Positions 53,067 through 62,243 are shown, counted from the stretch's first letter. The stretch: 62,579 bases of DNA from Egerieimonas sp900552095 (GCA_902469965.1 CABREP010000004.1:1-62579), one strand, 5' to 3'. The notes: generated from the sequence alone by a model not told the origin. A program made the numbers and translations.

Positions 53067-53899
53067 AAAAATTAATCAAACACGAATGGCTGGCCACCTG
53101 GAAGAATCTGGCTATGTTAAACGGAGGCATCCTCCTTCTGGGGATCCTGGGACGCATTATCCTTCCCCTTCTGTCCAACAGCAATCTTCTTAAAATCAAC
53201 CTTTTCGCCATCCTGATCTCGCTGTGCGGCGTATTTTATATTTTTGCTATTTTCGCAGTAGCGATCATTACAAATGTTCTGCTTATCAGCCGCTTTTACA
53301 GAAATATGTTTACGGATGAAGGCTATCTGATGCACACCCTGCCTGTGACTTCCTCCGCCCATATTCTCAGTAAGCTGGTTGTCTATATCGCCTGGTTTGT
53401 GATCGACGGGATCAGCATCCTAACTTCCCTGTCCATCCTGTTTTCTGTGAACATGAACTGGCTTACCTTTTTCTCCTCCCTCTGGGACGCCTTTGTCTCT
53501 CTGGGGGAAGTACTGAGAGCGCCGGCTCCTCTAGTTCTTCTTTATGCACTGGTGCTGGCTCTCGCCATGACCGCCTCCGGAGTCTTAAGCATCTATTTCT
53601 CCGCCAGCGTAGGCAGCCTTTTCAATACCCACAAAAAACTGGGAGGCATCTGCTGCTTTGTGGGCATCAGCATGGCCCTGCAGTTTATTTCCGCCTTCGC
53701 TTTGCTCACCTTTAACTGGAGCCGTATGGAGATTGTCACAGAAACATCACAGGCCGGCTTTGGAACCGTAGAATATGTCTCCTACATTGCCCATGCCTGG
53801 CCCGTGATGTTTATGATCCTTGCTTTTTATCTCCTGCTGGATCTTCTCTTCTTCCTGGGAACTCAGCATATTCTATCCAGAAAGCTGAATCTGGAGTAG
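53060..53899 (+). CDS. ABC-2 type membrane protein partner of the YtrB-like ATPase
   Basis: A 279-residue protein with about six hydrophobic segments (for example LINLFAILISLCGVFYIFAI-like sequence near 50-75, and FMILAFYLLLDLLFFLG near 252-268). Beyond that it is not similar to a named family I can recall. It shares the operon with GntR and the ATPase and probably forms the membrane pore. Export or sensing role is unknown. Confidence 0.8.
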   Translation: MLKKLIKHEWLATWKNLAMLNGGILLLGILGRIILPLLSNSNLLKINLFAILISLCGVFYIFAIFAVAIITNVLLISRFYRNMFTDEGYLMHTLPVTSSAHILSKLVVYIAWFVIDGISILTSLSILFSVNMNWLTFFSSLWDAFVSLGEVLRAPAPLVLLYALVLALAMTASGVLSIYFSASVGSLFNTHKKLGGICCFVGISMALQFISAFALLTFNWSRMEIVTETSQAGFGTVEYVSYIAHAWPVMFMILAFYLLLDLLFFLGTQHILSRKLNLE

Positions 53900-53909
53900 G
53901 AAAAGATTC

Positions 53910-54653
53910 TTATTCCTCCTCCGACGTCACCAGAAGTCCCGCCTCACCGAGAGCCGAAGCCGCCGCTTCGGCTCTTTTCTTTCCCTGCAGGCGAAGCGTA
54001 ACCCTCCGGATCTTCACCGGCTGTCCTGCTTCCTGAAAGATTTCCGTCAGCTGCTCCTGATCCATATAACATTCGTTCCCCCGGACTGTCCCAAGAATCA
54101 GAGCCGGACGTCCTGTCTCTGCCTCCTGCGGCTTTTCCCCCTTCTCTCCTCCGTCCTCTTTGCCTCCTTCTTCTCCCCGATTCTCCCAGACAGAAAGAAA
54201 CAGACCTGCTTTCTCCCCGGTAAAGGAAGTCACAAGATGCCGGGCTGTCTCTTCGGAAATGGTGCGCCCCTTTTCGTCCGCAAGTCCAAAAAACACCTCT
54301 TCTCCCACTGCAAGAGCCGGTTGGCCTCCCACCGCCGTCTCTCCCGCAGAACCGGTCAGTTCCAGAGGATATTCCTCCAGATCCACTCCCCAGACCGTCA
54401 CCGGCGCACTCCAGTCTCCCACGTACAGCGTCCCCTCCGCACAGATCTGCGTATAGCCTCCCCGATACCCGGGAAAAGAAGAAATCTGTTCCAGCATTTC
54501 CCGGGGAATCTCCTCTTCCCCCTCTGCCGTCAGCGTGATGATTTCCCTTGCTTCCCTCATTCCCGCAATCAGAACACCAATCTGCCAGATCAGAATGGCT
54601 GTCAGGAAAATTCCCGGCAGCCATATTTTTAACCCTGCTTTTCTCTTTTTCAT
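53910..54653 (-). CDS. Membrane-anchored extracellular protein of the TCS/ABC-2 operon
   Basis: A 247-residue protein with one N-terminal membrane segment (about 9-30) and a long outside part. VTVWGVDLEEYPLEL and the later ALAVGEEVFFGLAD resemble the extracytoplasmic core of MacB/FtsX-like permeases, but no further membrane helices follow. A charged Glu/Gly/Lys linker (about 160-182) precedes a C-terminal alpha/beta domain. It is last in the operon (1-base gap). A plus-strand terminator sits inside its 3' end. The family is not recognised with certainty. Confidence 0.6.
   Translation of the reverse strand: MKKRKAGLKIWLPGIFLTAILIWQIGVLIAGMREAREIITLTAEGEEEIPREMLEQISSFPGYRGGYTQICAEGTLYVGDWSAPVTVWGVDLEEYPLELTGSAGETAVGGQPALAVGEEVFFGLADEKGRTISEETARHLVTSFTGEKAGLFLSVWENRGEEGGKEDGGEKGEKPQEAETGRPALILGTVRGNECYMDQEQLTEIFQEAGQPVKIRRVTLRLQGKKRAEAAASALGEAGLLVTSEEE
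53951..53978 (+). terminator. Terminator of the GntR-ABC operon inside a convergent coding sequence
   Basis: GAGCCGAAGC (53951-53960) and GCTTCGGCTC (53965-53974) form a perfect 10-bp stem with a CGCC loop, followed by TTTTCTTT on the plus strand, 51 bases past the membrane-protein stop codon. The same bases encode Ala/Glu-rich codons at the C-terminus of the opposing gene. Confidence 0.8.
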
Positions 54654-54654
54654 C

Positions 54655-56220
54655 TTATCCCTGCCTCTTCTTCAGCTTGATCGCCAGCACTGCAATGATT
54701 CCCAGAAGAAGCAGGATCAGAAGGATCCCCGGAGCGATCCACCACTGGTTGCTCTCCTGCTGCTCTTCCTTTGGCACCTTAAGCTCCATCACCTGGGGCT
54801 TCGCTATGGAGGAGGCAATCTCCTGTTCCCGGGTGTACACTTCCCCGTAAGCATCCTCAAAAGTTAAAATTACCTTTCCTTCTGTCCGCCCGTACTTTTC
54901 CTCATCGCTTCCCTCTGCCGCCTGACCTGCTTTTTCCATATTTTTTGTTCCCACAAAAATGTCCATGGTTCCGCCGCCGGCCTGTCCTCCCTCCAGCGTC
55001 CCCGCAAAAAGATCAGACTTTGGAAAAAATCCCGGAAGTTCCAATTTTACCTGTACATTGTAGACCGGGGTTTTTCCGGTGTTGAGTACCTGAATCTGTC
55101 CGGATATGGTATCCAGAGAATATACGGTATCTTCCAGCTGAAATTCTTCCAGCTCCACCTCCACCGGCTGGCTTACTGTAAGGAGCACTTTCTCCGTCCC
55201 GGTGCAGGCTGTTCCTTTCTCGTCTTCATACTCAAATTGCAGTTCCAGAGCGGTTGTCTTCTGTTCTGCCCCCGCTCCCACCGAAAGGCCTGTGGTCAGC
55301 GTAATCACTTCCCCCGGATCCACCTCTTCAAAATACTCGGAATTCTTTTCCAGCATAAGAGCCTCTTCCCCCGGCGACAGGGTCACCTTAAGGTTACAGG
55401 CCTTTCTCTGTTTATTTCTGTTTTTCAGCTTCAGCTCCAGTTCATACTCCGATCCGGCGGTCAGCCGCTGGCCGGACAGACTGCAGGATTCCAGCAAAAG
55501 TTTTGGCATATGCAGCACCTCATCGCTGCCCCCGGCGCCTGATGAAATACCTCCTCCGGGATCTGATCCGGCCGGAACATCCCCCGGTGCCGAATCTCCT
55601 CCCCCGGTTCCAGAGTCTGCTCCGGGAAGATCCCCTCCATCCGTCCCGTCTCCGGTTCCCCCGGTATTTCCACCCGGTTCTTTCCCGTCTGAAATTGTAA
55701 CAAAGAGACGGTACTCCAGCGTACTCTCACTTCCGTCTGAAGAAATACCCTTGGCCCGGATCAGAATGGGCCAGCTTCCATTGATACGATCTTCCCTCAG
55801 CGGGATCTCACACTGATACAGCCAGGCCTGTACTTTTTCCTCCCCGAAGGCATACCCCTTCTTCTCCACCTTCTTCTGATAATTTGCCCGGACAAAAGGG
55901 GCATCTTTCTCTTTTCCCAGGTCGAGCCCCACCGTCAGTTCCTGCTCTTTTAAGCTGCCCCGCACGGTGAACGGCACAGCCAGATACAGTACATTCTCCT
56001 TCACCGCCGGTACATACCCCTGGGCAAATGACTGTTCCATCCCTTCATAAATATGTTCCGAATCTATCGCCAGCTGCGCTTTTTTATCTTCCGCTTCCGG
56101 CGTTTCTGTCGGCGCAGAAGTCGGCACCGGAGCAGAAGGTTCCGCCGCTGCTGCTTTCTGTGTGCTCCCCAGTACGCAGAAAGCTGCCAGCACCAGCGAC
56201 GCCCATTTTCTTCTTCTCAT
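54655..56220 (-). CDS. Secreted, membrane-anchored CARDB/S-layer-like protein
   Basis: A 521-residue protein with a signal peptide (about 1-25), a domain of beta type (about 50-185), a Gly/Asp/Ser/Pro-rich linker (about 187-232) and two immunoglobulin-like CARDB/COG1361-type repeats (about 235-470), visible from LKLKNRNKQRKACNLKVTL and IQVLNTGKTPVYNVQVKLEL. The C-terminal hydrophobic segment (about 491-513) with KLKKRQG anchors it. The start overlaps the ATPase stop by 4 bases (ATGA). No enzyme signature; it probably binds something at the surface. Confidence 0.75.
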   Translation of the reverse strand: MRRRKWASLVLAAFCVLGSTQKAAAAEPSAPVPTSAPTETPEAEDKKAQLAIDSEHIYEGMEQSFAQGYVPAVKENVLYLAVPFTVRGSLKEQELTVGLDLGKEKDAPFVRANYQKKVEKKGYAFGEEKVQAWLYQCEIPLREDRINGSWPILIRAKGISSDGSESTLEYRLFVTISDGKEPGGNTGGTGDGTDGGDLPGADSGTGGGDSAPGDVPAGSDPGGGISSGAGGSDEVLHMPKLLLESCSLSGQRLTAGSEYELELKLKNRNKQRKACNLKVTLSPGEEALMLEKNSEYFEEVDPGEVITLTTGLSVGAGAEQKTTALELQFEYEDEKGTACTGTEKVLLTVSQPVEVELEEFQLEDTVYSLDTISGQIQVLNTGKTPVYNVQVKLELPGFFPKSDLFAGTLEGGQAGGGTMDIFVGTKNMEKAGQAAEGSDEEKYGRTEGKVILTFEDAYGEVYTREQEIASSIAKPQVMELKVPKEEQQESNQWWIAPGILLILLLLGIIAVLAIKLKKRQG

Positions 56221-56858
56221 CGTCTCACCTCTCTCATAACTCCCCCGTCCATTTCAAACACCCGGTCACACAGAATTCTGATATCTTCCCCGTTGTGACT
56301 GGCCAGCAGAATCGTCTTCCCCTGCTCTTTCTGCTCCAGCAGAATCTTACGGATCTCCGCTGCTCCCCGGTGATCCAGCCCGTTAAAAGGTTCATCCAGA
56401 ATCAGGAATTCCGGATCTTCCATAATCGCCTGGGCAATTCCCAATCTCTGGCGCATTCCCAGGGAATACTTGCCCACCGGCTTTTTCATCGAAGGATCCA
56501 GCCCTACCTTTTCGAGCACCTGGCAGATCTCCTCTTCTCCCAGCTGACCTCTTAATTCCGCCAGAATTTCCAGGTTCCGTTTTCCGCTTAGTCCGGTCAG
56601 AAATCCCGGTGTCTCTATGATAACTCCCAGACCTTCCGGAAAATCCACATCCTTTCTGATCTGTCTGCCGCCTACCTTTATTACCCCGGAAGTCACCGGC
56701 AGAAAACCGCAGATACACTTCATCAGAACCGTTTTTCCGGAACCGTTGTTCCCCACGATCCCGTATACCTGTCCTGCCTCCAACGACCAGGTCAGCTCCT
56801 TTAGGACTTCTTCCTGGCCAAACCGTCTGCTCACCTTTTCCAGTTCAATATATGCCAT
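56217..56858 (-). CDS. ABC-2 type transporter ATP-binding protein
   Basis: A 213-residue ATPase: Walker A GNNGSGKTV (about 34-42), signature YSLGMRQRLGIAQAI (about 125-139), Walker B EFLILDEPFNGLD and H-loop LASHN. The start MAYIELEKVS (56858) is preceded by GGGAGGTG; the upstream extension to 56987 is not needed. It lies between the two membrane proteins and the CARDB-like protein and probably powers both. Confidence 0.92.
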   Translation of the reverse strand: MAYIELEKVSRRFGQEEVLKELTWSLEAGQVYGIVGNNGSGKTVLMKCICGFLPVTSGVIKVGGRQIRKDVDFPEGLGVIIETPGFLTGLSGKRNLEILAELRGQLGEEEICQVLEKVGLDPSMKKPVGKYSLGMRQRLGIAQAIMEDPEFLILDEPFNGLDHRGAAEIRKILLEQKEQGKTILLASHNGEDIRILCDRVFEMDGGVMREVRR

Positions 56859-56860
56859 TT

Positions 56861-57589
56861 TCACACCTCCCGGATCCTTTCTCTTAACACAGCGCCGTGA
56901 GCCAGCCCGGTAATCAGAAGAAGCTCCAGCAAAAACAGAAAAAGACCTGTCTGTCCCGGCCCCCAGTAAGATTCCCCCAGAATCCACTCCTTCGGGGAGA
57001 TACAGTATAGCCCGGGCAGATACCGCTCATGGAGGATCACCAGAAAATAGTAGGCCACAAACGGAATTCCCCAGGCCATGTAAACGGACCGCCCCAGCGC
57101 CGCTGCCAATCCGCCTGCATTTGCCCAGATCCCGGCCGTAAGTCCCACGCGCAGAAATCCCTCCAGAATACTTCCCGCCTCCTCCCAGGAAATTGCTCCC
57201 GGCGCCTGCTGCCCGTAAAAAATCCCGAAATACAAACAGAAAACCAGAATTCCCGCCGCCTCTGCGGCCAGAAATCCTCCTGCGGGAACCGTAATCATTT
57301 TATCCATCACGTACTCTCTTCTGCTTCTCCTGTGCAGAAGGAAACGCAGATACCCCAGCTGCTCTTCCCGCAAATAGGCGTCCGCATAAGGGAGTACCGC
57401 CGCCAGCGGAAGCAGAAAAACAAGGCTCTGAGACGAAAGCGCGCTCTGAAGCATTTTCAGAATACTCCCGCTCTCCAGCACCTGCCCCGGCTGACCTTCG
57501 GGAAACGCCGTGCCCAGGACAAGGGCTGCAGATGTAAGCAGGACCGCAGCCAAAAATCCTTTTCCCCTTATCATCCTTTTCCCGTCCAT
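56861..57589 (-). CDS. ABC-2 type transporter membrane protein
   Basis: A 242-residue protein with about six hydrophobic segments, beginning KGFLAAVLLTSAALVLG. It has the size and topology of an ABC-2 permease but no sharp signature. Its ATG overlaps the TGA of the other membrane protein (ATGA). The pair forms the pore. Confidence 0.75.
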   Translation of the reverse strand: MDGKRMIRGKGFLAAVLLTSAALVLGTAFPEGQPGQVLESGSILKMLQSALSSQSLVFLLPLAAVLPYADAYLREEQLGYLRFLLHRRSRREYVMDKMITVPAGGFLAAEAAGILVFCLYFGIFYGQQAPGAISWEEAGSILEGFLRVGLTAGIWANAGGLAAALGRSVYMAWGIPFVAYYFLVILHERYLPGLYCISPKEWILGESYWGPGQTGLFLFLLELLLITGLAHGAVLRERIREV

Positions 57590-58473
57590 CAGCGCCCTCC
57601 CATAAAAGTAAACGGATACCGTTTCAGCCGGATCAGAGCCAGAAAAGCCAGAAGGATCAAAAGAACGGCAAAAAGCGCCAGAGATTCCCCCACTGAGGGA
57701 AGCAGATCATATCCGAAATTGTGGGAGGGATAGGTGCCGTGGTTCAGCGGACTGACCCACCCTGCAAACACACGGACTTTATACATCTCATAAGGTTCGA
57801 GCCCCAGAATCTTGCCCAGCACTTCCGGATCCAGCAGAAAGCCATACAGGCTGTAGAGCAGTCCCAGTATCATCCCCTTTCCCCGGTCAAAAAGAAGACT
57901 TCCCAGAAGGATCAGAAAGCTCAGGGTGAGACTGTAGCCAAACAGCAGAAGCGCCGCCTGGATCATGCACCCGAGGGGCTGCATACTCTCCATCGCCTTC
58001 ACTGCCGCCGGAACCTGCAGCGTCTCCCCCAGAGAAGAATACCCCAGAAGCGCCGCTGTCTCACTCCACTGATTGCCCAGAAAGGTATATCGGGCACACA
58101 GCACCATAGTTCCTGCCAGAACCCAGAGCAGATAAATCCCCGTAACCGCCGTCACATAGAGGAACTGCCCGGCCAGCCATCTCTTCCTGGTCATCCGCAC
58201 CAGGTAATAGGGCGACGCCGGACTCAACTTGGGAAGATCCGAAAAGAGCAGCAGCAAAAGCATGGAGGAGAGCAGTACCGACGTGGTATCGCCAAACGTC
58301 CAGATAAAAGGCTCCGCCGCCTGCATGGGAACCTGATACTGCTCCGAAACCCGGATCACCCTGTCGCTTAAGAGATAGCTTAAGACCAGACTCAGAAGAA
58401 ACGTCAGGATCACCCTGGGATTCCTGTGAAAATCCCTGAAATTATAACGCACCACCGCCAGAATCTGCCTCAT
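57589..58473 (-). CDS. ABC-2 type transporter membrane protein
   Basis: A 294-residue protein with about six hydrophobic segments; it opens RQILAVVRYNFRDFHRNPRV, the cytoplasmic N-terminus typical of ABC-2 permeases. It starts 12 bases after the lipoprotein gene and overlaps its partner by 1 base. Substrate unknown. Confidence 0.78.
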   Translation of the reverse strand: MRQILAVVRYNFRDFHRNPRVILTFLLSLVLSYLLSDRVIRVSEQYQVPMQAAEPFIWTFGDTTSVLLSSMLLLLLFSDLPKLSPASPYYLVRMTRKRWLAGQFLYVTAVTGIYLLWVLAGTMVLCARYTFLGNQWSETAALLGYSSLGETLQVPAAVKAMESMQPLGCMIQAALLLFGYSLTLSFLILLGSLLFDRGKGMILGLLYSLYGFLLDPEVLGKILGLEPYEMYKVRVFAGWVSPLNHGTYPSHNFGYDLLPSVGESLALFAVLLILLAFLALIRLKRYPFTFMGGR

Positions 58474-58485
58474 CGCTTTCCTCTC

Positions 58486-60006
58486 CTAGTAACCCAGGCT
58501 CCGGTCAATCACCGTGCCGTCTATGGCATTTACCGTCATTATGCTCTGATACGGATCTACCATCGCATACGAAGCCGTCTCCCCCTCATACGCAGTTGTC
58601 ATTCTTGTCTCCCCGTAGAAATCCCACACCGGAACCAGAAGACCGCTGCGGCTGTCTGTACCGGGATCATAGATCCGCATATAACCCAGGCGGCACCGGG
58701 AAATCTTCTGTTCACAGTCCACGGTTCCCTGGCTTCCCAGATCTGAATTTTTAATCTTGATCATTTTCTCAAAAATTTCCGCTATCTGTGGAAATGTCTT
58801 CATCTTCACCTGCTCCACCTGAACTCCCGTCACTTCATAAAGATTGGCGATCTCGGCAAAGCAAAGGCCTTCCTGATTGACAATCACTGTACACCGCTCA
58901 TAAGGCCAGGCTTCATTGGTACTGTCCATGCTCTCAAGCCCGCCTCCCAGATCCATATCGTAAGTGACCGGCACTCCATCCAGCGTCCTGGTAAAATAAA
59001 AGGCCCAGGCCGCCTCCTCATACACCGCCGTATTTGTCATAGTCAGCTCCTGAGATACCACCAGCTGGCAGGCATCCTCCTGAAATTCCGTAAGACCGCA
59101 GCTCTGTATGTAGGCAGCCGCCTTTTCCCTGGCTGCTTCCAGATCTCCCGCTTTCTTCTCTGCCTCTTCTTCTGACGGGAACCCGGTCAGCTCCGCTCTG
59201 TCCTCCTCACTGATCTCCTCACAGGCAATGGGTTTATCCCAGATATGGATTCCCGCTTCCCGCTCTTTTTGTACCCGCGCAAATCCGGCATCAAATCCAC
59301 CTGCCTCTCCGCTGCCAAAGTCCAGCGCATACAGCGCATCCCCCACTTCTGCAATGCCGGTAAACCCGTTTTCTCCCTTCTCTCCCAGATCTTCATTTGC
59401 TCCGAAAGACGGCTTCACCTTTACTTTCTCAGCTGTTTCCGGCGCTTCCGCATAGAGCTGTTCTGTCACCTCGATCTGATTTTCCAAATTAAAAATACTG
59501 TCCAGCGTCTCTTCATCCCAAGGCAGTCCTTCCTCCTGACAGTAACGCTTATACTCTTCCCTGGATCCGTAGGGGTCTTCATTTCCCGCGGCCTGATACC
59601 CTTTCAGTTCTTCCAGTTCTTCCAGAATCTCTCCTTTCGTCCGCTGACTGTAAGAAATGCTGTCATACACCGGCGCATCTCCCAGAAAACTCTCCGTAAA
59701 ACGGTCAATAAACTCCTGATCCATTTCTTTTTGCTCTGCCTGATAGACGTTCATAGACTCCGCTTCCGGCAGCTGCACCGACGCATCGGCCTCCATGGTG
59801 TAGATCTTATCCTCTGTCTCTACCTGCGCCGTATAGCGCTCCGGCACAGAAAGCTGCTCCGCCATTGTCCCTTCCATGTCTTCCGCTTTCTCATAGTTTT
59901 CCACACTGGCGCTCCCTTTTTCTCTCACAACCTGGTCTTCGGGCGTTTTCTGACATCCGCCAAGAAGCATGCAGCCCAGAAAAATCAGTACCATCCTCTT
60001 TTTCAT
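58486..60006 (-). CDS. Lipoprotein of the TCS/ABC-2 operon
   Basis: A 506-residue lipoprotein (lipobox LLGGC, Cys at residue 18). The mature part is very acidic (Glu/Asp-rich), with beta-rich segments near the end around VPVWDFYGETRMTTAYEGE. It resembles acidic Lachnospiraceae lipoproteins of unknown family (possibly DUF6034-like; not certain). The start at 60006 is chosen because of its signal peptide; a reading from 60195 would add a basic leader and lie in the kinase coding end. It lies 41 bases after the kinase gene. Confidence 0.7.
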   Translation of the reverse strand: MKKRMVLIFLGCMLLGGCQKTPEDQVVREKGSASVENYEKAEDMEGTMAEQLSVPERYTAQVETEDKIYTMEADASVQLPEAESMNVYQAEQKEMDQEFIDRFTESFLGDAPVYDSISYSQRTKGEILEELEELKGYQAAGNEDPYGSREEYKRYCQEEGLPWDEETLDSIFNLENQIEVTEQLYAEAPETAEKVKVKPSFGANEDLGEKGENGFTGIAEVGDALYALDFGSGEAGGFDAGFARVQKEREAGIHIWDKPIACEEISEEDRAELTGFPSEEEAEKKAGDLEAAREKAAAYIQSCGLTEFQEDACQLVVSQELTMTNTAVYEEAAWAFYFTRTLDGVPVTYDMDLGGGLESMDSTNEAWPYERCTVIVNQEGLCFAEIANLYEVTGVQVEQVKMKTFPQIAEIFEKMIKIKNSDLGSQGTVDCEQKISRCRLGYMRIYDPGTDSRSGLLVPVWDFYGETRMTTAYEGETASYAMVDPYQSIMTVNAIDGTVIDRSLGY

Positions 60007-60047
60007 TGTCCCTTCTCTCCTTCCTGCTTTCTGTCTTATCAGCGCTA

Positions 60048-61502
60048 TCATACTCCTTTTTCTGTCAGCAAGTCCTCTCCTGTTTGTAACGAAGTTGTAA
60101 CCGTCCCCGGCCACTCCAGCCAGACAAAAGTTCCCGCTCCTTCCCGGCTTCGGATCTTCAGCTGCCCGCCGTGTACTTCTGCGATCTGTCTGCACAGGGC
60201 CAGCCCGAGGCCTGCCCCTCCTTCCCGGCGGGCTCTTGATTTATCCACCATATAGAAAGGCTCCGTGATCCGCTCCAGCTCCTCCTCCGGAATTCCCCGG
60301 CCGAAATCCTGAACTCCAATCCTCCTCTCCTCTGCCCGCAGGATCAGAATTTTTCCCTCCTCCGACGCCTTACAGCCATTATCGATCAGATTAAGGAGAA
60401 AACTGATCAGAAGATCCTCATCTCCAAAAATAAGAAGATTCTCCGGATGGATCTCCTTCTTGAGACGGATCTTCTTCTGACTCAGACGGTATCTGGCCAT
60501 CACTTCCGCCTTCTCAAAAAGTTCTCCGGCCTTAAGCTCTCTTTTTTCCAGTTTCCCGTCCGCCTGATAAAGCCCGGTCAGTTCCAGCATTTTGACGGAA
60601 AGCCGGGAAAGACGCTTACATTCCGACTCGATATAGGAAAGAGCCTTCCCTTCTCTTTCCGGAGTCAGTTTCACCCGCTGCAGTGTTTCCGCATACCCCT
60701 GGATCGCCGTCATAGGCGTCTTCAGCTCATGAGCCAGGCTTCCCAGCAGCTGCCGCTGCCTTTCATTTACCTGAGAGAGCTCGCAGATATGCTGCTCCAC
60801 CTTCTCTGCCATCCGGTTAAAGCTGTCCGCCACCGGCCGGATCTCATCCTTCCTCCCGTATTCCGCCCGCATCCCGTACTGGCCGTCCGCGATCCGGTTT
60901 GCAGTCTCCCGGAGCCGGTAGACCGGCCTCCAGAGTCTCCGGAAAATCAGCTGCATAGCTGCCACAAGCAGAAGAGCAAAAGCCAGCGCAGCCGCCATTC
61001 CCTGACAGAACAGCTGTTTTGTACCCCGGTAAATCTCGCTGATATCCTTACAGCGGAAAATCTGATAGATCCTTCCCTGCGCCCCTTTTTCTTCTCTTAC
61101 ACACACCAGCAGCTTTTTCTCTCTCAGCTCCTGAATAAAAGCCCAGCCTGCCGTGTCCAAAAGAACCGCCTCTTCCTTTCTGTCAAAATCCACCTGGTTG
61201 AGGGTATAGCCCGTCATATTATAAATCTCCTGTCCGTCCGCATACAGGCCGCCGGGACTGTTTCCTCCGGCAAAGCAGGAACGGAAAAGCTGCCTCTCTG
61301 TCTCTGTCTTTCCTTCCCCGTCCCAGCGCTTCACCTCCCTCATAAACCGATTTGTCCGCTCTTTAAGATCCTGCGCTTCATAAGTCTTCGCCTGCTGGAT
61401 CATCATTTCCTGATACCGGAAGATCATCCATCCGGAGAAAAAAAAGGCAAAGAAAAAGAGAGCCCCGGTGGCAACCAGAGCAATTTTCCCCGACAGTTTC
61501 AT
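60048..61502 (-). CDS. Sensor histidine kinase (OmpR-partner type)
   Basis: A 484-residue membrane kinase: helix 1 at about 8-28, an outside sensor domain of about 135 residues, helix 2 at about 168-190, a HAMP linker (about 190-242), the phospho-His in LGSLAHELKTPMTAIQGY (about 253-270), and the ATP-binding N (NLIDNGCKAS), G1 (DFGRGIPEE) and G2 (GGAGLGLALC) boxes. It starts 1 base after the regulator gene. The signal is probably extracellular. Confidence 0.93.
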   Translation of the reverse strand: MKLSGKIALVATGALFFFAFFFSGWMIFRYQEMMIQQAKTYEAQDLKERTNRFMREVKRWDGEGKTETERQLFRSCFAGGNSPGGLYADGQEIYNMTGYTLNQVDFDRKEEAVLLDTAGWAFIQELREKKLLVCVREEKGAQGRIYQIFRCKDISEIYRGTKQLFCQGMAAALAFALLLVAAMQLIFRRLWRPVYRLRETANRIADGQYGMRAEYGRKDEIRPVADSFNRMAEKVEQHICELSQVNERQRQLLGSLAHELKTPMTAIQGYAETLQRVKLTPEREGKALSYIESECKRLSRLSVKMLELTGLYQADGKLEKRELKAGELFEKAEVMARYRLSQKKIRLKKEIHPENLLIFGDEDLLISFLLNLIDNGCKASEEGKILILRAEERRIGVQDFGRGIPEEELERITEPFYMVDKSRARREGGAGLGLALCRQIAEVHGGQLKIRSREGAGTFVWLEWPGTVTTSLQTGEDLLTEKGV

Positions 61503-61503
61503 T

Positions 61504-62166
61504 TCACACCTCCATCCGATAACCGATCCTGGGAACTGTCCGGATCACATCATAAAAATCCAGCTTCTTCCGCAGCCGCCCCACATGGACGTCGATGGTG
61601 CGCGTTTCTCCCGTAAAATCCACGCCCCAGAGCTCACGCAGAAGCTGTTCCCTTGTAATCGCTACGTTTTTATATTTAACAAACATCATCAGGCAGTCAA
61701 ACTCCATTGGTTTTAGCAGAACTTCCTTCTCTCCCCGGGTCACCCGTCTCTGCTGGGGGTAGATTCGCACATCCCGCACCACAATGCAGGTATCTTCCTG
61801 AAATCCTCTCCTTTTTAATACCTTCTCGATCCGCACCAGCAGTTCCAGCATCTCAAAAGGCTTCACCAGATAATCTTCCGCCCCCTCTTTCAGCCCCCTT
61901 ACTTTGCTGGTCAGATCTCCCCGGGCAGTGAGAAAAATCACCGGTATCCCCGCCTCCCGGAAGAGCGGAAGAAGAGCAAAGCCGTCCTTTCCCGGAAGCA
62001 TCACATCGAGAAGCGCCAGATCTCCGGAAAGCCCCCCATTCAGCTCATTTTCCACCTGAATCCCGTCCATATAAGCATCTGTCTCGTACCCGGCCGCTTC
62101 CAGATTCATACAGATCAGATCATTAATCGCCTGCTCATCCTCAATTACCAGAATTTTCCCTTTCAT
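61504..62166 (-). CDS. OmpR-family response regulator
   Basis: A 220-residue regulator: receiver domain with acidic pocket IEDEQ and the phospho-Asp in LALLDVMLPGKDGF (about 53), the Lys in VKPFEMLEL, and a C-terminal winged helix with LLRELWGVDFTGETRTIDVH. It probably controls its own operon and the divergent lipoprotein. GGAGGAG precedes the ATG. Confidence 0.95.
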   Translation of the reverse strand: MKGKILVIEDEQAINDLICMNLEAAGYETDAYMDGIQVENELNGGLSGDLALLDVMLPGKDGFALLPLFREAGIPVIFLTARGDLTSKVRGLKEGAEDYLVKPFEMLELLVRIEKVLKRRGFQEDTCIVVRDVRIYPQQRRVTRGEKEVLLKPMEFDCLMMFVKYKNVAITREQLLRELWGVDFTGETRTIDVHVGRLRKKLDFYDVIRTVPRIGYRMEV

Positions 62167-62233
62167 AACTCCTCCTTATAAAGCACACGGTTCCGAAATT
62201 ATTGTATCACATTTTTACATCTTTTTTATTTAT

Positions 62234-62243
62234 TTACATGTAA
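62234..62243. repeat. Palindrome TTACATGTAA in the divergent regulator/lipoprotein gap
   Basis: TTACATGTAA (62234-62243) is a perfect palindrome just ahead of the -35 box at 62249. A second TTTACAT copy lies at 62214-62220, 19 bases upstream of the copy at 62233-62239. It is a plausible site for the response regulator or another dimeric protein. Confidence 0.4.

Noticed and set aside
53944..54624. 226-codon minus-strand frame rich in Gly/Ser/Arg
   Set aside because: Alternate frame of the 53910-54653 gene, which has an N-terminal membrane anchor and tight operon spacing; the alternate has neither.
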